Assembly (NCBI RefSeq): GCF_014205335.1
Contig: NZ_JACHNH010000001.1
Coordinates: forward strand, 806,001-870,000
Reading direction: 5' to 3'
Length of the DNA: 64,000 nt
From: Amorphoplanes digitatis
GTDB taxonomy: Bacteria > Actinomycetota > Actinomycetes > Mycobacteriales > Micromonosporaceae
In this document: piece after piece, positions 16,797 to 24,500 of the stretch
Position numbering within the stretch: the first letter of the stretch is position 1
How the letters are laid out: each line of letters begins with the position of its first letter
The notes under the pieces: generated by a model
Databases searched by the model: none
Seen by the model: only the letters and a program-made list of their open reading frames with translations
Told to the model about the DNA's origin: nothing
Program-made: the position numbers and the translations under genes

Positions 16797-17971
16797 AAAA
16801 CGTTGTCGTCGCCGGCGGTGGCATCGCCGGCACCGTCGCCGCCATCGCACTGCACCGCGCCGGGTTCGCCCCGCTCATCCACGAGGCACACGAGCGCGGC
16901 GCCGACGAGCGCGGCGCGTTCCTCACCGTCGCCGTCAACGGCCTGAACGCCCTGCGCGCGCTCGGCCTCGACCCGGAGCGCCTGTTCGCCGCCGGATTCG
17001 CGACGCCGGCCATGGCGTTGCGCAACGCCGCCGGGCGGCACCTGGCCGAGCTGCCGCTGGGCGGCCCGCTGCCGGACGGCACCACGACCACCACCATCCG
17101 GCGCGCCGACCTCTACCTGGCGCTGCGGGCGGAGGCCGAGCGCCGGGGCATCCCGATCGCGTACGGCAAGCGCCTCGCCGGCCGCACCGTGCGGCCCGGC
17201 GGTGTCACCGCGCACTTCGAGGACGGCACGGAGGTCGACGCCGACCTGCTGGTCGGCGCGGACGGCCTGCACTCGCGTACCCGCGCGGCGCTGGACCCGG
17301 GCGCGCCCGCGCCGCGCTACCTGGGCCTGCTCAACGCCGGCGGCTTCACGTCCGGGCCGGTGGATCCGGCGATCGCGCCGGAGCGCGGCGTCATGCAGAT
17401 GGCGTTCGGGCGGCGGGCGTTCTTCGGCTGGGCGACCGCGCCCGACGGCTCGGTGTGGTGGTTCGCCAACCCGGCGCGCAAGCACCCGGCCGAGCCGGGC
17501 GAGTGGAGCCCGGCGTCCTGGCGGGACCATCTGCTCGAGCTGGTCGCCGGCGACGGGGTGCCGGCCGCCGCGCTGATCCGGGCCAGCGACGAGATCGTCG
17601 GCCCGTGGAACACCTGGGACCTGCCGCGGGTGCCGGTCTGGCGCGACGGGCGGACCGTGCTGATCGGCGACGCCGCGCACGCGGTCTCGCCCTCCTCCGG
17701 GCAGGGCGCCTCGATGGCCATCGAGGACGCGGTCACGCTCGGCCGCTGCCTGGCGGCGCGCGACGACATCGCGGGCGCGCTGGCCGAGTACGAGGGGCTG
17801 CGGCGGGAGCGGGTGGAGAAGGTCGTCGCGTACGGGCGGCGCAGCGGCAGCACCAAGACCGTCGGACCGGTCGGTGCGCTGTTCCGCGACGCGCTGACCC
17901 CGATGGTCATGCGGCTGCTCTACCGCAAGGGCGACCCGCAGGCCTGGATTCACGAGTACCGGGTCGGCTGA
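16790..17971 (+). CDS. FAD-dependent monooxygenase
   Basis: A 393-residue class A flavoprotein monooxygenase of the aromatic hydroxylase type. The N-terminal Rossmann motif is VVVAGGGIAGTVAAIAL, the second FAD and NADPH contact is LLVGADGLHSRTR, and the third is LIGDAAHAVSPSSGQGASMA. ATG 16790 lies inside the palindrome that is the probable PadR operator. There is no signal peptide. Substrates of such enzymes are often aromatics, tetracyclines or other antibiotics; together with PadR control this suggests inducible detoxification, which is inference. Confidence 0.88.
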   Translation: MTKNVVVAGGGIAGTVAAIALHRAGFAPLIHEAHERGADERGAFLTVAVNGLNALRALGLDPERLFAAGFATPAMALRNAAGRHLAELPLGGPLPDGTTTTTIRRADLYLALRAEAERRGIPIAYGKRLAGRTVRPGGVTAHFEDGTEVDADLLVGADGLHSRTRAALDPGAPAPRYLGLLNAGGFTSGPVDPAIAPERGVMQMAFGRRAFFGWATAPDGSVWWFANPARKHPAEPGEWSPASWRDHLLELVAGDGVPAAALIRASDEIVGPWNTWDLPRVPVWRDGRTVLIGDAAHAVSPSSGQGASMAIEDAVTLGRCLAARDDIAGALAEYEGLRRERVEKVVAYGRRSGSTKTVGPVGALFRDALTPMVMRLLYRKGDPQAWIHEYRVG

Positions 17972-18169
17972 GGGTCCCTGCGCCGCCGCTTTCGATCATC
18001 CGGACAAACGCCCCACAGTGTTGATATAGCGATGTGTGTGACTAAAGCGGATCGCCGGCAGTGACCTTGGGTAGCGATGCGTATCCATTCAGTTTCATTG
18101 ACGATCAATGGGTTACGCAGCGCGGATGACTGGTAACCTTGCCGCCCTCTGCCCGGGAGGAAAGTCGCG

Positions 18170-19285
18170 ATGCGTTCCAAGATGTTCGCTCTGGTTGCGG
18201 TCGGCCTGATCGCGCTCGGTGGCACAGCCGCCTGCACCAACGATGGCAACTCCGGCGCCTCCAACGACAGTGGCGGCACCCGCGGCGGTGGCGGCGGCGG
18301 CAAGGTCGGCGTGATCCTCCCCGACACCACCACCTCCCAGCGCTGGGGCACCGACGACCCGAAGCTGCTGAAGGCTGCCTTCGACAAGGCGGACGTCCCC
18401 GTCGACATCCAGAACGCGCAGGGCGACAAGCAGAAGTTCGCGCAGATCGCCGACGGCATGATCGCCGACGGGGTCAAGGTCCTGATGATCGTCAACCTGG
18501 ACTCGGGCACCGGCAAGGCCGTGCTGGACAAGGCGAAGGCCGCCGGCGTCAAGACGATCGACTACGACCGGCTCACACTCAACGGCGGCGCGGACTTCTA
18601 CGTCAGCTTCGACAACGAGGCCGTCGGCCGGCTTCAGGGCAACGGCCTGGTGCGCTGCCTGGGCGAGAAGGGTCTCAGGAACCCGATGATCGCCGACCTG
18701 AACGGGTCGCCGACCGACAACAACGCGACCCTGTTCAAGGTCGGCTACGACGAGGTCCTCCAGCCGAAGTACGACAGCGGCACGTTCCTCAAGGGACCGG
18801 ACCAGTCGGTCGCCGACTGGGACAACGACGAGGCCGGCGTCGTCTTCCAGGAGATGTGGGACCAGACCAACAAAAAGATCAACGGCGTCCTGGCGGCCAA
18901 CGACGGCCTGGCCAACGCCACGATCGAGGTCCTGAAGAAGAGCAAGATGAACGGTCAGGTCCCGGTCACCGGCCAGGACGCGACCGTTCAGGGCCTGCAG
19001 AACATCCTCGCCGGCGACCAGTGCATGACGGTCTACAAGGCCATCAAGAAGGAAGCCGACGCCGCCGCGGACCTGGCCATCAAGCTCTACAAGGGCGAGC
19101 AGGTCGGCGGCGACGACCGGGTGAAGGACCCCGAGTCCGGCGCCTACGTGCAGTCGTTCCTCGAGGACCCGCAGGCCATCTTCAAGGACAACATCAACGT
19201 GGTCATCAAGGACGGCTTCGTCGAGAAGAAGGCCGTCTGCTCGGGCCGCTTCGCGCCGATGTGCAGGGAAAACGGCATCAAGTAG
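18170..19285 (+). CDS. Sugar ABC transporter substrate-binding lipoprotein (periplasmic-binding family 1)
   Basis: A 371-residue lipoprotein. A strong ribosome site (GGGAGGAAAG) precedes ATG 18170. The signal peptide ends in GGTAAC with the lipidated cysteine C22, followed by a Gly/Ser-rich linker. The mature part shows the type I binding-protein fold (KVGVILPDTTTSQRW, FDKADVPVDIQNAQGD, IAQ-like GVKVLMIVNLDSG, GVLAANDGLANATIEVL, VTGQDATVQG) seen in xylose- and galactose-type receptors. No permease or ATPase gene is adjacent, so it is an orphan receptor here. Upstream 198 bp hold no gene; a divergent arrangement is absent. Confidence 0.85.
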   Translation: MRSKMFALVAVGLIALGGTAACTNDGNSGASNDSGGTRGGGGGGKVGVILPDTTTSQRWGTDDPKLLKAAFDKADVPVDIQNAQGDKQKFAQIADGMIADGVKVLMIVNLDSGTGKAVLDKAKAAGVKTIDYDRLTLNGGADFYVSFDNEAVGRLQGNGLVRCLGEKGLRNPMIADLNGSPTDNNATLFKVGYDEVLQPKYDSGTFLKGPDQSVADWDNDEAGVVFQEMWDQTNKKINGVLAANDGLANATIEVLKKSKMNGQVPVTGQDATVQGLQNILAGDQCMTVYKAIKKEADAAADLAIKLYKGEQVGGDDRVKDPESGAYVQSFLEDPQAIFKDNINVVIKDGFVEKKAVCSGRFAPMCRENGIK

Positions 19286-19312
19286 TTCGCACGACCCGGC
19301 GCACCGCGCACC

Positions 19313-19972
19313 TCAAGAGGACCGTCGCAAGTAGCGCAGGCTCGTCTTGAGGTACGCGCGCGGGCCGGCGTCGACGGATCGCACCCAGCGCGGACGGCGC
19401 TCGCCGCGCATGATCGCGTAGCGGGCCAGCGCATAGCCGTACATCGGCGGGGTGAGGCGGCCCAGGCGAGTCGCGCGGAGGCCGGCCTCGTCGGCGGTGG
19501 CGTGCGAGAACGCCGGCGCCGCGTTCGCGGTGATGACACCCAGCCCCAGGAAGACCGTCAACAGGTCGTCCGCGGGCTCCTCGTCGACCTGGTCGGCGGT
19601 CATCCGCTTCTCACCGACGAGCCGCTCGTACGCCAGCGCGCGTGCGATAGTGGCGACCAGCAGCAGCGGATTCCGGTAGATCGACCCGCCGAGCGTGATC
19701 ACCGGCCGCGCGCCGGCTCCGCCGGCGGCGAACCCCACGCGGATGTGCTCCGGCGCGACGTCCATGTAGCCGCAGACGTTGACCACGACACGGCGGATGT
19801 CCTGTTCGGTGCCGTCATAGGCGCCGGGGAAGAACTCGTCCGTGAGTGACACCACGGGCGACTCCAGCCAGGCCGCTCCGAACTGGTCGACGAACCAGGA
19901 CATCCTGTCGTCGATCCACTGCCGTTCCCGAGCGGCAACAGGGCATTCAGCCTCGAACCACACCGTTGCCAC
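19313..19972 (-). CDS. Metallopeptidase-like protein with degenerate zinc motif
   Basis: A 219-residue soluble protein without signal peptide. The stretch ADDLLTVFLGLGVITANAA resembles a bacterial family in which a zinc motif of the HELAH type precedes this stretch by some 20 residues. Here the corresponding place reads ATIARALAYERLVGE, with no histidine pair, so the protein is probably not catalytic. The family resemblance is from memory and not certain. GTG 19972 is the outer start; an internal GTG at 19963 has better spacing to GAGG. It is separated from the upstream M4 protease by a terminator-like hairpin. Confidence 0.65.
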   Translation of the reverse strand: MATVWFEAECPVAARERQWIDDRMSWFVDQFGAAWLESPVVSLTDEFFPGAYDGTEQDIRRVVVNVCGYMDVAPEHIRVGFAAGGAGARPVITLGGSIYRNPLLLVATIARALAYERLVGEKRMTADQVDEEPADDLLTVFLGLGVITANAAPAFSHATADEAGLRATRLGRLTPPMYGYALARYAIMRGERRPRWVRSVDAGPRAYLKTSLRYLRRSS

Positions 19973-20009
19973 CCTCTACGGATCGAATGTCTGGAGTTCT
20001 TGATATGCG

Positions 20010-20044
20010 GATGCCCGGCGGTGCTCGTGGCACCACCGGGCATC
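20010..20044 (-). terminator. Hairpin terminator of the M4 protease gene
   Basis: A 14-bp stem with one U-G wobble on the minus transcript (GATGCCCGGCGGTG / CACCACCGGGCATC on the plus strand) and a 7-base loop, 22 bp beyond the protease stop. No T-run follows, as is common in high-GC actinobacteria. Confidence 0.6.
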
Positions 20045-20066
20045 GGGTCGATCAGACGGGCCAGGT

Positions 20067-21611
20067 TCAGCAGGCCGCGTCGGTTCCGGCCACGTTGACC
20101 GCGGTCCAGGCCTTCTGCACGGCCTTGTACTCCGTGCCGCACTTGCCGTAGAGGTCGGTCGCGGCCGAGAGGGTGTAGCCGCGGGCCGACTTGTAGTTGG
20201 TGCTCGAGGTGAAGTAGGTGCTCAGCGCGCGGTACCAGATCGCCGCGGCCTTGGTGCGCCCGATGCCGGTCACCGCGGCGGCCGAGCCACACACCGGCGA
20301 GGTGCCGTACGCGGTGGCGCCGGTGCCCTCGGCGAGGTTGAAGAAGAAGTGGTTGCCGACGCCGGAGGAGTAGTGCACGTCGACGCTCTTCGTGGTGGTC
20401 GACCAGCAGCCGTGGCCGCTGCCGTCCAGCGTCGGGTTGTACATGTAGCGCAGCGGCTTGCCGTTGCCGCTGATGTTGATCTTCTCGCCGATCAGGTAGT
20501 CGCCGGCGTCGCTGCTGTTGCCGGCGTAGAACTCGACCATCGTGCCGAAGATGTCGGAGGTGGCCTCGTTCAGGCCGCCGGACTCACCGGAGTAGGTCAG
20601 GTTGGCGGTGCGCTCCGTGACGCCGTGCGACATCTCGTGGCCGGCCACGTCGAGGGAGACCAGCGGGCGGGCGTTGCCGCTGCCGTCGCCGTAGGTCATC
20701 TGCGCGCCGTCCCAGAACGCGTTGACGTAGGCGCTGCCGTAGTGCACCCGCGACGGCACGCCCGTGCCGTTGTTGAAGATGCCCCGGCGGCCGAACGTGC
20801 TGTTGTAGTAGTCGTACGTCTTCGCGGCGCCGTAGTGCGCGTCCACCGCGGCCGACTGGCGGCTGGAGGTGGCGCCGGTGCCCCAGACGTTATCCGCGTC
20901 GGTGAACAGCGTGCAGGTGCCCGAGGTCTTGTTGTTCATGTCGCACGTGGTGCCGTTGCCGTGCGCCGCGTCCTTCAGGCTGAAGCTGGTGGTCGACACC
21001 TGGGTGGTGTCGATCGAGACCGTGCCCGAGTAGACGCTCTTGCCGCTGCCGGTGGCCGTCTCGACGGTGTCCCAGGAGCTGAGCACGGCGCCGGTGTTCG
21101 CGTCGCTCACGACGTGCAGCCGGGACGGGGTCTGCCCGTCCTCGCCGAAGCCCTCGACGACCGTCTCGTACGCCAGCGTGCCGGAGCCGCTGGTGGCGTC
21201 GACGACCAGTTCGGGGGTGCCGATCCGGCTGACCGTGCCGGTGAAGTGCGCCTTGGCCGTCGCGCTCGCGGTGGAGGCGGCGCGCTTCGGGGTGGTGCTC
21301 AGCGTCAGCGGCGCGGCGAGGCCGACCGAGGCCTGGCGGAACGCGCCGCCCGCGGTGGCGTGCATGACGAAGTCGCCGCCGAGGACTCGGAGCCCCTCGT
21401 GGGTGCGGGTATAGCGCACGTGCGTCGTACCGTCGCTGTCCTTCGTCGTGGCCTTGACGGCGAAGGCGTCCGCGTCGCTCGCCTTGATGGTGGCGAGGTG
21501 CGCGGACGGCGAGAGGGGATCGGGCGCGGCGGCGGCGGACGTCGCACCGGTGCCCGCCAGCAGACCGCCCATGAGCAGGGCGGAGCCGACGGCGGCGAGG
21601 GGTCGTTTCAC
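20067..21611 (-). CDS. Secreted M4-family (thermolysin-like) metalloprotease
   Basis: A 514-residue secreted neutral protease. GTG 21611 follows AGGAG at 6 bp. The signal peptide (KRPLAAVGSALLMGGLLAGT, then GATSAAAA) is followed by an FTP/PepSY-type propeptide to about residue 210 and the thermolysin catalytic domain. Zinc ligands are H325 and H329 in HEMSH, with base E326 and third ligand E349 (GGLNEATSD). The active site is complete. The enzyme would act outside the cell in protein breakdown. It stands alone and is divergent from icmA; the gap of 157 bp holds the icmA operator. Confidence 0.93.
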   Translation of the reverse strand: MKRPLAAVGSALLMGGLLAGTGATSAAAAPDPLSPSAHLATIKASDADAFAVKATTKDSDGTTHVRYTRTHEGLRVLGGDFVMHATAGGAFRQASVGLAAPLTLSTTPKRAASTASATAKAHFTGTVSRIGTPELVVDATSGSGTLAYETVVEGFGEDGQTPSRLHVVSDANTGAVLSSWDTVETATGSGKSVYSGTVSIDTTQVSTTSFSLKDAAHGNGTTCDMNNKTSGTCTLFTDADNVWGTGATSSRQSAAVDAHYGAAKTYDYYNSTFGRRGIFNNGTGVPSRVHYGSAYVNAFWDGAQMTYGDGSGNARPLVSLDVAGHEMSHGVTERTANLTYSGESGGLNEATSDIFGTMVEFYAGNSSDAGDYLIGEKINISGNGKPLRYMYNPTLDGSGHGCWSTTTKSVDVHYSSGVGNHFFFNLAEGTGATAYGTSPVCGSAAAVTGIGRTKAAAIWYRALSTYFTSSTNYKSARGYTLSAATDLYGKCGTEYKAVQKAWTAVNVAGTDAAC

Positions 21612-21731
21612 GTGAACTCCTGAACGGTGGGGGACCGTGGCGGTAGCCACCCATGTAGATCTACCGATTGGAGATCGTTCTGTGAACATGCCGAAAAAGT
21701 CATAACCTCGACGAGGGGGGCCCGAAGAGGC

Positions 21732-21762
21732 CTTAGCGATCGTTCAGCTTTGCGCATACGAT
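21732..21762 (+). promoter_or_regulatory. icmA promoter with putative acyl-CoA operator, copy 2
   Basis: CTTAGCGATCGTTCAG at 21732-21747 matches the palindrome CTGAACGATCGTTCAG at 14 of 16 positions. It would cover the -35 region of a promoter whose -10 is TACGAT (21757-21762). That -10 ends 7 bp before the icmA ATG, and no ribosome site is seen, so the transcript may be leaderless. Confidence 0.55.
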
Positions 21763-21768
21763 GGCGCC

Positions 21769-23442
21769 ATGGACGCAGCCGACATCGCCGCCGGCCGGGA
21801 GCGCTGGCAGCAGCGCTACGACGCCGCGCACAAGCGGGACGCAGACTTCACCACGTTGTCCGGTATGCCCGTCGAGCCCGTGTACGGGCCCGCGGCCGGC
21901 GACAGCTACGCGGACTTCGAGCGGATTGGCTGGCCGGGCGAGTTCCCGTACACCCGGGGTCTCTATCCCACCGGGTACCGCGGACGGACCTGGACCATCC
22001 GCCAGTTCGCGGGCTTCGGCAACGCGCGGCAGACGAACGAGCGCTACAAGATGATCCTCGCCGCCGGCGGCGGCGGCCTGAGCGTCGCGTTCGACATGCC
22101 GACGCTGATGGGCCGCGACTCCGACGAGCCGCAGTCGCTGGGCGAGGTCGGCCACTGCGGCGTGGCGATCGACTCGGCCGCCGACATGGAGGTGCTGTTC
22201 GACGGCATCGACCTCCAGCGGACGACGACCAGCATGACGATCTCCGGCCCGGCCGTGCCGATCTTCGTGATGTACCTGGTCGCCGCCGAGCGCCAGGGCG
22301 CCGACATCGGCAAGCTCGACGGCACCCTGCAGACCGACATCTTCAAGGAGTACATCGCGCAGAAGGAGTGGCTCTTCGAGCCCGAGCCGCACCTGCGCCT
22401 GATCGGCGACCTGATGGAGTACTGCGCCGCCGAGATCCCGAAGTACAAGCCGCTCAGCGTCTCGGGCTACCACATCCGCGAGGCCGGCGCGACCGCCGCG
22501 CAGGAGCTCGCGTACACGCTGGCAGACGGCTTCGGCTACGTCGAGCTGGGCCTGTCCCGCGGCCTGGACGTCAACACGTTCGCGCCCGGCCTGAGCTTCT
22601 TCTTCGACGCGCACGTCGACTTCTTCGAGGAGATCGCCAAGTTCCGCGCCGCGCGCCGGATCTGGGCACGGCACCTGCGCGACGAGTACGGCGCGACAAG
22701 CGAGAAGGCGCTGTGGCTCAAGTTCCACACGCAGACCGCCGGCGTCTCGCTGACGGCGCAGCAGCCGGTCAACAACGTGGTCCGCACGGCGGTCGAGGCG
22801 CTCGCCGCGATCCTCGGCGGCACCAACTCGCTGCACACCAACGCACTCGACGAGACCCTCGCACTGCCGACCGACGAGTCCGCCGAGATCGCGCTGCGCA
22901 CCCAGCAGGTGCTGATGGAGGAGACCGGGGTGACGAACGTCGCCGACCCGCTCGGCGGCTCCTGGTACCTCGAGGCGCTCACCGACCGGATCGAGGCGGA
23001 GGCCGAGGAGATCTTCGCCCGCATCCGCGAGCTGGGCCACGACGGCAGCCTGACCTCGGGCATCCTGCGCGGCATCGAGGACGGCTGGTTCACCGGGAAC
23101 ATCGCCGAGGCGGCCTTCGTCTACCAGCAGGCCCTGGAGAAGGGCGAGAAGCGCATCGTCGGCGTCAACGTGCACACCGGCACGGTCGCCAAGGACCTGG
23201 AGATCCTCCGGGTCTCCCACGAGGTCGAGATCGAGCAGAAGCGCGCGCTTGTCGCGCGCAAGGAGGGCCGCGATCCCGTACGCGTACGTGAAGCGCTGGC
23301 GCGGCTCGTCGAGGTCTCGCGTACCGAGGAGAACATGATCCCCGCGATGCTCGACGCCGCCCGCGCGGAGGCGACCCTCGGCGAGATCTGCGAGGCGCTC
23401 AAGGGCGAGTGGGGGATCTACCGGGAGCCGGCCCGCTTCTAG
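21769..23442 (+). CDS. icmA: Isobutyryl-CoA mutase large subunit
   Basis: A 557-residue acyl-CoA mutase catalytic subunit without the C-terminal B12-binding domain; it must pair with a separate small cobalamin subunit, which is not in the window. The substrate-specificity residues read F80 (WTIRQFAGFG) and Q198 (YIAQKEW). Methylmalonyl-CoA mutase has Tyr and Arg at these places, whereas Streptomyces IcmA has Phe80 and Gln198, so isobutyryl-CoA to n-butyryl-CoA rearrangement is expected. Conserved YHIREAGAT and QTAGVSLTAQQP are present. ATG 21769 lies 7 bp behind a -10 box. This links valine breakdown with butyryl-CoA. MeaB at 13488 may serve as chaperone. Confidence 0.88.
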   Translation: MDAADIAAGRERWQQRYDAAHKRDADFTTLSGMPVEPVYGPAAGDSYADFERIGWPGEFPYTRGLYPTGYRGRTWTIRQFAGFGNARQTNERYKMILAAGGGGLSVAFDMPTLMGRDSDEPQSLGEVGHCGVAIDSAADMEVLFDGIDLQRTTTSMTISGPAVPIFVMYLVAAERQGADIGKLDGTLQTDIFKEYIAQKEWLFEPEPHLRLIGDLMEYCAAEIPKYKPLSVSGYHIREAGATAAQELAYTLADGFGYVELGLSRGLDVNTFAPGLSFFFDAHVDFFEEIAKFRAARRIWARHLRDEYGATSEKALWLKFHTQTAGVSLTAQQPVNNVVRTAVEALAAILGGTNSLHTNALDETLALPTDESAEIALRTQQVLMEETGVTNVADPLGGSWYLEALTDRIEAEAEEIFARIRELGHDGSLTSGILRGIEDGWFTGNIAEAAFVYQQALEKGEKRIVGVNVHTGTVAKDLEILRVSHEVEIEQKRALVARKEGRDPVRVREALARLVEVSRTEENMIPAMLDAARAEATLGEICEALKGEWGIYREPARF

Positions 23443-23464
23443 CGCACAGGGCGACACACGCCGA

Positions 23465-23494
23465 TACCCCGGGGCTCAACAGGGCTCCGGGGTA
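23465..23494 (+). terminator. Hairpin terminator of icmA
   Basis: An 11-bp stem with one G-U wobble (TACCCCGGGGC / GCTCCGGGGTA) and an 8-base loop, 22 bp downstream of the icmA stop. No T-run follows. Confidence 0.6.
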
Positions 23495-23568
23495 CCCGGT
23501 GTGACGTCCGATATCGCCTGCCCGGCGCCGACGCGGACAGCCCGGCCAGCGTGCGAGACTAGGTAACC

Positions 23569-24483
23569 ATGAGCGACCCACGGACCACTCCGTCGATCTT
23601 CACCCGCGGCGCGGTCGACCTCGGTGCACTGCGTCCCGCGAACAAGCCCGCGCCGGCGGGCCCCGCCGGACCGGCGGGGCCGGCGAATCCCGCGCCGTCA
23701 CCGGGTGGCGCGCCGCCCTCGGTGATCGATGTGACCGAAGCGAACTTCCAGGCGACGGTGCTCGAGCTGTCCATGACCACCCCGGTGATCCTGGACTTCT
23801 GGGCCGAGTGGTGCGAGCCGTGCAAGCAGCTCTCCCCGTTGCTGGAGAAGCTCGCGGCCGAGGGCGCCGGCAGCTGGGTGCTCGGCAAGGTCGATGTGGA
23901 CGCGAACCCGCGGCTGGCGCAGGCGCTGCGGGTGCAGGGCATCCCGATGGTGATCGCGGTCGTCGGCGGTCAGCTCGTCGAGGGCTTCACCGGCGTGCTG
24001 CCCGAGGCGCAGATCCGGCAGTACGTCGACGCGGTGCTCAAGGCCGGCGGGGTCGAGGTGGCCGCGCCCGAGGACCCCCGGCTCGACGCCGCCGACGACG
24101 CGCTCATGACCGGCGACCTGGACGCGGCCGAGGCGGCGTACCGGAAGATCCTGGCCGAGTCGCCGCAGGACCACGCGGCCGAGTCCGGCCTGGCGCAGGT
24201 CGAGCTCTACCGCCGGGTCGCCGGCGTCGACGCGGAGAAGGCGCTGGCCAAGGCGGCGGCCGACCCCGACGACCTGGCGGCCCAGCGGCTCGCCGCGGAC
24301 ATCGAGGTCCTCAGCGGACAGGCCGCGGAGGCCTACGAGCGGCTGGTCGCGGCGGTGAAGCGTTCGAGCGGCGAAGATCGGGATGCCGTCCGCAAGCATC
24401 TTCTGTCACTCTTCAACGTGGCCGGACCCGACGACCCGGCCGTGGCCGGCGCGCGGCGCGCGCTGGCCAGAGCGCTCTTCTAG
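23569..24483 (+). CDS. Thioredoxin-TPR protein (CnoX/YbbN-like)
   Basis: A 304-residue cytoplasmic protein. A Pro/Ala/Gly-rich N-terminal linker (residues about 24-50) precedes a thioredoxin domain with the redox pair C82-E-P-C85 (WAEWCEPCKQ) and the cis-proline in QGIPMVIAV. Residues about 165-304 form TPR-like helices (LMTGDLDAAEAAYRKIL). This layout matches the YbbN/CnoX family of chaperone-like thioredoxins that protect client proteins during oxidative stress. Unlike E. coli YbbN (SxxC), both cysteines are present, so disulfide chemistry is possible. It ends 17 bp before the arginase-fold gene and is probably co-transcribed with it. Confidence 0.85.
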   Translation: MSDPRTTPSIFTRGAVDLGALRPANKPAPAGPAGPAGPANPAPSPGGAPPSVIDVTEANFQATVLELSMTTPVILDFWAEWCEPCKQLSPLLEKLAAEGAGSWVLGKVDVDANPRLAQALRVQGIPMVIAVVGGQLVEGFTGVLPEAQIRQYVDAVLKAGGVEVAAPEDPRLDAADDALMTGDLDAAEAAYRKILAESPQDHAAESGLAQVELYRRVAGVDAEKALAKAAADPDDLAAQRLAADIEVLSGQAAEAYERLVAAVKRSSGEDRDAVRKHLLSLFNVAGPDDPAVAGARRALARALF

Positions 24484-24500
24484 GCAAGTACGGGGGCTCC

